The notes beneath the pieces were generated by a model. That model worked only from the letters and a program-made list of their open reading frames with translations, ran no database searches and was not told the DNA's origin. A program made the position numbers and the translations under genes. Positions 1 to 6,738 of a DNA stretch of 53,973 nt are shown piece by piece; positions within the stretch are counted from its first letter, which is position 1; each line of letters opens with the position of its first letter. This DNA comes from an uncultured bacterium (GTDB lineage: Bacteria; Cyanobacteriota; Vampirovibrionia; Gastranaerophilales; JAILCC01), in assembly GCA_949283935.1 (NCBI GenBank), contig CASDUJ010000023.1, forward strand, positions 1 to 53,973, given 5' to 3'.

Positions 1-2013
1 CAACAACAAGCTCCAAATCTAATTAACTTTGCGGAATGTTTCAACAAACTAAAAGCAGAAACATTAAGCAGGTTACAAGAAATTGAAAAAACTTTGAAAG
101 AAAAAAATCAAGCATATGATAAAGCCAAAACTGAGAAAAACTCAGAGCAAAGAAAAGCTCTCGCAAAGGAAATAAGCGCTTTACAAGAAGAATACAAAAC
201 ATTAGAAAAAAGCTTCTCCCCAAGCGCACAACCATCCAAAACTTATGGAAAAGAATTTAATTTCTATTCAAATTTAGCAAAATCAGAGCTGGATACAATA
301 GAAGAAAAGAATACAGAAATACAAAACATGCAAGAACAACTAAAACGTCTTGAACAAGAAGTTATGAACAAAAAAAGTGCTATTGCTCAAAGAATGCAGC
401 AACTACAAACATTTGGCATAAATCCTTACTCAGTAAACACACAAATTTCAGTAGAAGAACAAGAGGCTATAAGAGCCCAAGAAAAGGAAATGAGCGATTT
501 AGCAAACAGCATAGTTGCAAAAAATCAAGATTTGAGAAATTATATAAAAAAAGCTGGCCAAAGCACAGACGAAGTTGACTTTTATGTATCAAAACTTGAA
601 ACTGGAAGAGAAACGGCAAAAACAGCTAAAACTGAAGCAGAAACAAAAGCTGAACAAGAAGTTCAAGTTGCAGGATTCGATGCAAATGGTAAAGCATTAA
701 ACGCAGATGCTGCCAAAGCAGCAATTCAAGATGCTTTAAAGAAGATACCTGATTCAGGATTATCGGAAGATGCTATTAAAGAAACAGCAACATTTATAGC
801 ACAAAAGATACAAGGTAAAACATATGAAGAATTGAAAAAATACTTAGCTTCTAGTGAATTTTATCAAGACATTAAAGATAAAGATAACTGTATATCAGCC
901 CTTGAAAGATATACTGATGCTGTCCTTGGGGAAAAAGGATCTTTCAAAACACACGCAATAAATGCAATTGCATCTGATATAGGAACTTTGGGCTCCTTAC
1001 AAGCAAAAATATCAAAATCTGATGCATACAACACTTATAGTTTAGACCAAACTATAGCCATATATAAAGCCAACAATAACAATGCAATTGCAAAGGGTTT
1101 AACAGAAGGTTCATTAAAAGAGCTAAAAAATGCTATTGAAAGAGCAACGGGCAAAGATCAAGAATATTGGCAAAATCTTAAAACAAGAATGAATAACTAT
1201 AAAGAAACTCTAGGAAATGACACTGAAATTAAAAAAGCATACGATGCATTAATGGAAACTATCAACAATAAAATAAATAATGTCAATAATGGTTCCAGCA
1301 CAGTTACAGACAGTAATAAATCAAGCACAAGCCAAACTCCAACTAAAGACGAGAAAGCTAAATTGGAAGAATTTATTAAACAAAATACAAAGAACGGAAA
1401 TTTAGACTTCAACAGTTTACTAAATCAAATAAACAACGATACTGATTTGTCAGTTGCTTCAAAAATAAAAATGCTAAATGAAGTTAGAAAGAAAACCAAC
1501 GACACAAAAGTACAACAAAACATTGAAAAACAATTGTTAGGACTTGAGATGAAACAAATAAGTGACAATGATTTAGTAAATACCGCAGTAGGCTTATATG
1601 GTAGTCTCGGTAACGCCGACTACATAAATAACTTGTCAGACGCGATGCTTGTAAAATTGCTAAGTGATGAAACCTATAGTGCCCAAATCAGTAATGCTTT
1701 ATTTGCTGGTACAAATTCAGAGCACAAAGAAGCATTCGCAGCATTTGTTAGAAGAATAAATAATATTTCTAGAAAAATAGGTTATGACAAAGAATTATAT
1801 ATCGGTTCTGTTTGGTTCGGAAAATGTTTAAAAGTTCGCTCACATCAAAACGCAGCTAAAGAAGGATTATGGAAAATTTCAGAATATACAAGTACAGACG
1901 ATATATATGATTCAATTACATGCTGGTGGTGGGCTGACTGGTTCGATAAAGTACCTGAACTCGCACGAAAAATAGACAAATATACAAAAGAACCATTACC
2001 AATAAATCAATAA
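1..2013 (+). CDS. Coiled-coil protein of unknown function (5' end outside window)
   Basis: The reading frame is open from base 1 (QQQAPNLINF...), so the gene starts upstream and the window holds only its last 670 codons. The visible first half is strongly helical, rich in Glu, Lys, Gln and Ala with heptad-like spacing, and looks like long coiled coils. A Ser/Thr/Asn-rich linker follows at about 1290-1350. The C-terminal part is different: it has a Cys-Trp-Trp-Trp-Ala-Asp-Trp cluster near 1920-1940 and several aromatic residues, suggesting a small folded domain. No signal peptide or enzyme motif can be judged because the N-terminus is missing. I do not recognise a family. A surface, flagellar or phage-like structural protein would fit the composition, but that is a guess. 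Confidence 0.85.
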   Translation, partial: QQQAPNLINFAECFNKLKAETLSRLQEIEKTLKEKNQAYDKAKTEKNSEQRKALAKEISALQEEYKTLEKSFSPSAQPSKTYGKEFNFYSNLAKSELDTIEEKNTEIQNMQEQLKRLEQEVMNKKSAIAQRMQQLQTFGINPYSVNTQISVEEQEAIRAQEKEMSDLANSIVAKNQDLRNYIKKAGQSTDEVDFYVSKLETGRETAKTAKTEAETKAEQEVQVAGFDANGKALNADAAKAAIQDALKKIPDSGLSEDAIKETATFIAQKIQGKTYEELKKYLASSEFYQDIKDKDNCISALERYTDAVLGEKGSFKTHAINAIASDIGTLGSLQAKISKSDAYNTYSLDQTIAIYKANNNNAIAKGLTEGSLKELKNAIERATGKDQEYWQNLKTRMNNYKETLGNDTEIKKAYDALMETINNKINNVNNGSSTVTDSNKSSTSQTPTKDEKAKLEEFIKQNTKNGNLDFNSLLNQINNDTDLSVASKIKMLNEVRKKTNDTKVQQNIEKQLLGLEMKQISDNDLVNTAVGLYGSLGNADYINNLSDAMLVKLLSDETYSAQISNALFAGTNSEHKEAFAAFVRRINNISRKIGYDKELYIGSVWFGKCLKVRSHQNAAKEGLWKISEYTSTDDIYDSITCWWWADWFDKVPELARKIDKYTKEPLPINQ

Positions 2014-2073
2014 ATATAACCAGCATTTAACTTGAAATATAAACTTATCATATTATTTATAAAAGTCATGTAG

Positions 2074-2271
2074 TGTAATAGAAACAAGTTAGAAGTAACA
2101 TTTCATGTTGACGAAGTTATTAATCTGGAGCCTTCAAGTAACAGTATCTGTCAGATTGGAAATAAGAAGGATCTTCGTGTAGAATCTGTTTCACTAATAA
2201 AACAATCAACTCAAAAATGTTACAATGTTAAAATTTGTATCACAAGTAAAGTAAAAGTCGTTTTACATTAA
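2074..2271 (+). pseudogene. Possible gene remnant, no start codon
   Basis: This open stretch of 65 codons sits in the otherwise empty gap 2014-2494 and translates to a plausible protein tail (LEVTFHVDEVINLEPSSN...). It has no ATG, GTG or TTG start and no ribosome site. Its base composition, notably around 2110-2180, is less AT-rich than its flanks, which is what a decayed coding fragment would look like. It may be the 3' end of a gene displaced when the restriction-modification genes arrived. The rest of the gap (2272-2440) is AT-rich with no other gene seen. An open frame by chance is a real alternative. Confidence 0.2.
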
Positions 2272-2443
2272 AAATTTAATCTGCAAAACAAATACAATAT
2301 TTTTTATAAAGTCTCCACGTATTTTGCATTTAACCTTTCTACAACTTTTCGGAAAGATAAATTTTCATTACAAATTTTTAATAAAAAGTTTGATAATTAT
2401 CTCTTATGTACAATATTATTTATAATTTCGTAAGTTTATTGCA

Positions 2444-2472
2444 TTGTGCGAATAAAAATAATTGTATACAAT
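2444..2472 (+). promoter_or_regulatory. Promoter of restriction-modification genes with overlapping palindrome
   Basis: A -35-like TTGTGC (2444-2449) is separated by 17 bases from TACAAT (2467-2472), a five-of-six match to the -10 consensus. A perfect 12-base palindrome, ATTGTATACAAT (2461-2472), covers the -10 box and could be an operator. The endonuclease start lies 37 bases downstream. No controller (C) protein gene is visible next to it. Confidence 0.4.
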
Positions 2473-2509
2473 AATTTATATAAAAATGCAATAGATGGAG
2501 ATTTTTATA

Positions 2510-3067
2510 ATGGCTCAATATAAAAAGTTTGGACAAATTAAAATTGATGATGCAAGAATTAATGAAGCTTGTAATGCATATTTTAAATGGAAAGATTTAA
2601 ACACCTATATATCAAATACTAGTCATCGTGGTATGAATATGCCGGATGCTATAAGTGAGCCTATGGGTTGTTACTGCTTAGGTTTATTGTGGAATAGAGG
2701 AGCTGAAAGTGGCGACGCAACGGATCCTGTAACCAAACAAAAAATAGAATTCAAAGCAACTTCAAGATTTGATGGAGATTTATCATCTTTTGGGCCTAAA
2801 TGTAAATTCGACAATCTGATTTATTTAAGATTTAAGCTGGATGATAATTTACTATATATATACGATTTAAAAATTAATTCTGAAGAATTTAGTAAATATT
2901 CTGCCAATAAAAAACAATCGATTCAAGAGCAAAAAGATGAAGGACGTCGACCTCATGTAAGTCTTCAAAAATTATTTGTTAATGCTAAAAATCTTTCTCC
3001 TGATATCATTTTTGATATAAGACGCTGTATAATTATAGAAGACAATCGCAAAAAGTCAGTTGTTTAA
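2510..3067 (+). CDS. Type II restriction endonuclease, Bsp6I-like
   Basis: This 185-residue protein resembles the Bsp6I restriction endonuclease family, which cleaves within GC^NGC. Supporting stretches are NMPDAISEPMGCYCLG, SGDATDPV followed by IEFKATS, and FDNLIYLRF. The acidic residue in GDATD and the E-x-K in IEFKATS fit a PD-(D/E)xK-type active site, and the length is close to the family norm of about 175 residues. An ATG at 2495 is in frame, but GGAG at 2497-2500 lies 9 bases before the ATG at 2510, so I take 2510 as the start. The cognate cytosine methyltransferase follows 66 bases later. Cleavage specificity is inferred from remembered family resemblance only. Confidence 0.65.
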   Translation: MAQYKKFGQIKIDDARINEACNAYFKWKDLNTYISNTSHRGMNMPDAISEPMGCYCLGLLWNRGAESGDATDPVTKQKIEFKATSRFDGDLSSFGPKCKFDNLIYLRFKLDDNLLYIYDLKINSEEFSKYSANKKQSIQEQKDEGRRPHVSLQKLFVNAKNLSPDIIFDIRRCIIIEDNRKKSVV

Positions 3068-3133
3068 AATTGTAAATTAATTGCAACGCGCCGCGATTTT
3101 TGATATAGAATGACATTAGAAGGAGGTAGTCGT

Positions 3134-4141
3134 ATGCTTAAATGTGCATCATTTTTTGCTGGCGTTGGAGGAATTGATTTAGGTTTTGAAGAAACTGGTT
3201 TCTTTAAAACTATATATGCTAATGAATTTGATCCTTATCCTGTTAAGACATATGAAGAAAACTTTGAATTAAAAGTAGATTGCCGTGATATTAGAGAAGT
3301 AAAAACATCTGATATTCCAGATTTTGACGTAATGTTAGCAGGTTTTCCGTGTCAAGCTTTTAGTATTGCAGGGAAACGTCAGGGGTTTGATGATGAAAAA
3401 GGACGCGGGGCTTTATTTTTTGAATTAGTACGTATCATAAAAGATAAAAAACCAAAAATTATATTTTTGGAAAATGTTAAAAATCTAGTTAGCCACGATA
3501 ATGGAAATACTTTTTTAGTAATTATCAATGAATTAAAAAAACAAGGATATTATGTTAAATATGCGGTTATGAATGCAATGGAATATGGTAATATCCCGCA
3601 AAATAGAGAGCGTATTTATATAGTTGCTTTCAGAAATAAGGAACAGTGGAAAAATTTTGAATTTCCATTACCGGTTAAATTAACTACAAAATTAAGTGAT
3701 GTAATTAATTTTCAAGGGAAATATGAAGAAAAATATTACTATACTAAAGATAAGTATAAAGGAAATTTATACGAAAAACTTGTAGAAGCAATGGATGATA
3801 ATTTTGCAATATATCAATGGAGAAGAAAATACGTTAGAAAAAATAAAAGTGGAGTTATTCCTACTTTAACAGCAAATCAAGGTGAAGGCGGACATAATGT
3901 TTGCATCGTAAGTACAAAATATGGAATACGTAAAATGACACCTCATGAATGTTTTAATGCTCAAGGTTTTAGTAAAGATTTTAAATTGCCTAAGAATATG
4001 AGTGATGCAAAGCTATATAAACAAGCAGGAAATTCTGTTTGTGTTTCTGTTATTAAAAGAATTGCAGAAGAAATTGAAAAAAGTTACCAAGAGAATACAA
4101 TAACTAATATACCAAGTAATAAAAAATCCGTTGCTGTATAA
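3134..4141 (+). CDS. dcm: DNA (cytosine-5) methyltransferase
   Basis: This 335-residue C5-cytosine methyltransferase protects host DNA at the sites cut by the neighbouring endonuclease. The canonical motifs appear in order: motif I FFAGVGGIDLGF at the N-terminus, motif IV with catalytic Cys in GFPCQAFS, motif VI ENVKNL, motif VIII QNRERIY, motif IX TLTANQGEG before the end of the variable region, and motif X QAGNSVCVSV near the C-terminus. The variable recognition region is short, as in mono-specific enzymes. An upstream in-frame ATG exists at 3110, but AAGGAGG (3120-3126) sits 7 bases before the ATG at 3134, which is the better start. With a Bsp6I-like partner the target is probably GCNGC, which is inference. 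Confidence 0.93.
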   Translation: MLKCASFFAGVGGIDLGFEETGFFKTIYANEFDPYPVKTYEENFELKVDCRDIREVKTSDIPDFDVMLAGFPCQAFSIAGKRQGFDDEKGRGALFFELVRIIKDKKPKIIFLENVKNLVSHDNGNTFLVIINELKKQGYYVKYAVMNAMEYGNIPQNRERIYIVAFRNKEQWKNFEFPLPVKLTTKLSDVINFQGKYEEKYYYTKDKYKGNLYEKLVEAMDDNFAIYQWRRKYVRKNKSGVIPTLTANQGEGGHNVCIVSTKYGIRKMTPHECFNAQGFSKDFKLPKNMSDAKLYKQAGNSVCVSVIKRIAEEIEKSYQENTITNIPSNKKSVAV

Positions 4142-4146
4142 AATAC

Positions 4147-4566
4147 TTATTTTTTGTTGTTATCTATAAAATTTGTAATTTTTTCAATTGTATTTGCGAA
4201 ATTAGATTTCTTAATTTCATGTTCCCAAATCCTCATTATATGCCAATTGTTGTCTTTATAATATTGGTTAATTTCAGCATCTCTTTCTATATTTCTTTTT
4301 ATTTTGGGTTCCCAATATTCTAAATTAGATTTTGGTTTTTTAAAATGTTCAGGGCATTTATGCCAAAAACAAGAATCCAAAAATATAACAATTTTATACT
4401 TTTGGATTGCAATATCAGGTTTGCCTGGTAGAGATGTTACATTTTTACGAAATCGGTAACCTAAATTCCATAATGCTTTTGTAACGGCTTTTTCAATTTT
4501 TGTATTAGTGCTTTTAATATTTGTCATATTTTTACGACGTTGTTCTTTTGTTAAATTGTCAGTCAT
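4147..4566 (-). CDS. vsr: Very short patch repair endonuclease
   Basis: Vsr nicks DNA 5' of T in T:G mismatches that arise when 5-methylcytosine deaminates, limiting the mutagenic cost of the adjacent methyltransferase. The 139-residue protein has the family pattern: an N-terminal RRKNMTNIKSTNT helix, the GYRFRKNV segment, the catalytic acidic loop GKPDIA, the FLDSCFWHKCPEH zinc and active-site block, and a C-terminal RIWEHEI. It is convergent with the methyltransferase, with only 5 bases between the two stop codons, so it must have its own promoter. Such Dcm-Vsr pairing is common in restriction-modification loci. Confidence 0.92.
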   Translation of the reverse strand: MTDNLTKEQRRKNMTNIKSTNTKIEKAVTKALWNLGYRFRKNVTSLPGKPDIAIQKYKIVIFLDSCFWHKCPEHFKKPKSNLEYWEPKIKRNIERDAEINQYYKDNNWHIMRIWEHEIKKSNFANTIEKITNFIDNNKK

Positions 4567-4631
4567 AAATATATTCTAATATTAAAATAATAAATGTAAA
4601 ACTTGATTATATAAATGTTTTAAGTGATTAA

Positions 4632-4656
4632 TACGACACCTAAAAAGGAGGTCGTA
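4632..4656 (+). promoter_or_regulatory. Hairpin that hides a ribosome binding site
   Basis: TACGAC (4632-4637) pairs with GTCGTA (4651-4656). CCT (4639-4641) pairs with AGG (4646-4648) across an AAAA loop, with a small internal bulge. The stem covers the AAGGAGG ribosome site and the A of the ATG at 4656, so folding would block translation of the following modification gene. Confidence 0.4.
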
Positions 4657-6187
4657 TGAGTAAAAGCAAGAAATACAAGATTAAACAAAAAGATTTCTAT
4701 GAAGAAAAAATTAGAAATTTTGCACAAAATAAAGAAAACAGGAATTTCTTCCCATGGAAACTGTTTTTGCAGATGCGTTTGAACAAGGAGGTTTTGATTT
4801 AGTAATCGGGAATCCTCCATATTTAGGAGAAGCAAAAAATGGCGATAATTTAAAACAACTTGCTGGAATGAAATACTATCAAGGGAAAATGAATATCTGG
4901 TATTATTTTACTTGCTTTGGTTTAGATATTTTAAAACAAAATGGGATATTAAACTTTATTGCTCCTAATAATTGGAATACAGCAGCTGGCTCTTCTATTA
5001 TGAGGAATAAAATATTAGAAGAAACTAAAATTATTGATTATAAAGATTTTGGAAATTATCACGCTTTTGAAAGTGCAGATCAACAAACAATGATTATGTT
5101 ATTGTGGAAAAATACAATCTGCAATGAGCATTATGAGCTAAGATATTCTAGAGTGCTAGATGATAATATTACCCTCCCTCAATTAGAATTATTTCTTGAA
5201 TCTAATTTAGAAGAACCATACGCGATTATATATAATACAATAATAATTAAAAAGGACTTAATTAATAAGTTTATTACTTTTAATAATTGTGAAGATGAAA
5301 AAATATTTTCAAAAATTGCAGACTCTAAAATGTTTTTACATGAGAACGAAATTGCACAAGGAATAGTTGCTCCACAAGATTTCATTAATAATAAATGTGC
5401 TAAAAATTCTGAAAATAAATTTAAAGTTGGGGAATGTGTCTTTGCTTTAACAAACGAGTATTTGAACAAGTTAAATATAACTGCGACTGAAAAAAATATA
5501 ATTAAACCTCTTTATAATTCAAGCGAAATAGATAGATATTATACTAATAATAACAATCAAAATTGGATAATTTATACTACTTCAAAATTTAAAGATATAA
5601 ACGAAATGAATAATTACCCAAACCTAAAAAAACATTTAGATCGTTATAATGAAGTTATTACTTCAGATAATAAGCCTTATGGACTACATAGAGCAAGAGA
5701 TGAAAAATTTTTTAAAGGAGAAAAAATTCTCTCTTTAAGAAAATGTTCTAGACCTTCTTTTTCATTTGTTGAATTTGACTGCTATGTATTACAAACTTTT
5801 TTTATTATAAAAACAGATAGATTAAATTTAAAATACTTGACAGGAATTTTGAATTCAAAATTAGTTGCTTTTTGGTTAAAGCATAAAGGGAAAATGCAAG
5901 GTAACAATTATCAAATAGATAAAGAACCTTTAATGAATATTCCAATATATAAACCTACTAAAGCGGAATCTAAAATACTAGAGCAAATAGTTGAAAATAT
6001 ATTAAAAATAACAAACACAAATGACTATTTAAAAAACACTGAAAAGCAACAGGCTGTCAAAGAATACGAAAATCAAATAGATGTTTTGGTTTATAAGCTC
6101 TATGCTCTTACATATGACGAAGTCTTAGTAATAGATAAAGATTTTTCTTTATCAGAGGAAGAATATAATGATTATGAAATCAAATGA
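4656..6187 (+). pseudogene. Truncated, frameshifted Eco57I/TaqI-class restriction-modification gene
   Basis: A strong ribosome site and ATG at 4656 open a frame reading MSKSKKYKIKQKDFYEEKIR and onward to NFFPWK, which then stops at 4806. A second frame carries on from about 4754 as TVFADAFEQGGFD and VIGNPPY. Together they match the usual Eco57I/type IIG order FPW...F...V-F...GGFD-VIGNPPY, so a single base is missing near 4750-4755 (tggaaactg where tggaaaactg would restore the frame). The catalytic NPPY motif is present, and the C-terminal 350 residues look like a TaqI-type target recognition domain. The nuclease domain and the SAM-binding motif I normally found about 150 residues before NPPY are absent. 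The gene is almost certainly inactive, unless it is complemented in trans. A 21-codon open frame (6174-6239) overlapping its end is probably meaningless. Confidence 0.8.
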
Positions 6188-6360
6188 AAGTGATTTCAAA
6201 GCACAAATTAATGGAATATCAAATTCATCAGAAAATTAATATCTGCAACAGCATCTACCTTAGCATTTTTATTTAGGTATATACTTTAATTAGGTGATTG
6301 TATATTGTTTTATAAATACTACTTATCCGATAGGACAAAATAGTTAAAAGCAATATTTAA

Positions 6361-6441
6361 TGTCGGTAGGGGGACTTGAACCCCCACAGATTACTCTGCA
6401 CGCCTCTGAAACGTGTGCGTCTACCATTCCGCCATACCGAC
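6361..6441 (-). tRNA. tRNA-Leu (anticodon CAG)
   Basis: Read on the minus strand it starts GTCGGTATGGCGGAATGGTA and ends with the T arm GGGGGTTCAAGTCCCCC, acceptor TACCGAC and discriminator A. The anticodon stem is CACGT/GCGTG with loop TTCAGAG, giving CAG, which reads CUG. A long variable arm marks the Leu class. The 3' CCA is not encoded. It is the second of a tandem pair, following the GAG isoacceptor. Confidence 0.95.
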
Positions 6442-6558
6442 ATATATGATATCTTAACTTATGTAATTTCAAAAACTTTACGATATAAATTTTTCAATTA
6501 GTTTATTGGTAAAATTTCAAACATTAAAGTCAATAGCCATTTTTATTTAAATAAAAAT

Positions 6559-6639
6559 TGTCGGTGGGGGGACTTGAACCCCCACAGATTACTCCACACG
6601 CCCCTCAAACGTGCGCGTCTACCATTCCGCCACACCGAC
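6559..6639 (-). tRNA. tRNA-Leu (anticodon GAG)
   Basis: This is the same class II fold as the neighbouring tRNA-Leu, with 81 encoded bases and no encoded CCA. The anticodon stem is CACGT/GCGTG and the loop is TTGAGGG, so the anticodon is GAG, which reads CUC and CUU. It differs from its partner at only a handful of positions, including one compensated acceptor-stem pair (A-T in one, G-C in the other). Tandem duplication followed by anticodon change is likely. Confidence 0.95.
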
Positions 6640-6677
6640 ACGCAATATAGTTAAACAAAACAATTACATCAAATTTT

Positions 6678-6707
6678 GTTATATTTTTACTTTTATTTAG
6701 TTGTCAA
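6678..6707 (-). promoter_or_regulatory. Promoter of the tRNA-Leu pair
   Basis: On the minus strand a perfect TTGACA (6702-6707) is followed after 18 bases by TATAAC (6678-6683), a five-of-six -10 box. Transcription would start about 30 bases before the first tRNA (5' end at 6639) and run through both. It lies just after the mutS stop codon. Confidence 0.65.
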
Positions 6708-6738
6708 ATCCAAAAAAATTATATCAAAGACTAATTTT

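Noticed and set aside
6174-6239. 21-codon frame overlapping the end of the broken modification gene
   Set aside because: It is too short, has no ribosome site and overlaps the decayed gene. Probably chance.
6361-6441. Attachment site at the 3' end of tRNA-Leu for the restriction island
   Set aside because: The 3' end does face the island, but I found no second copy of the tRNA end in 2014-2494 and no integrase gene.
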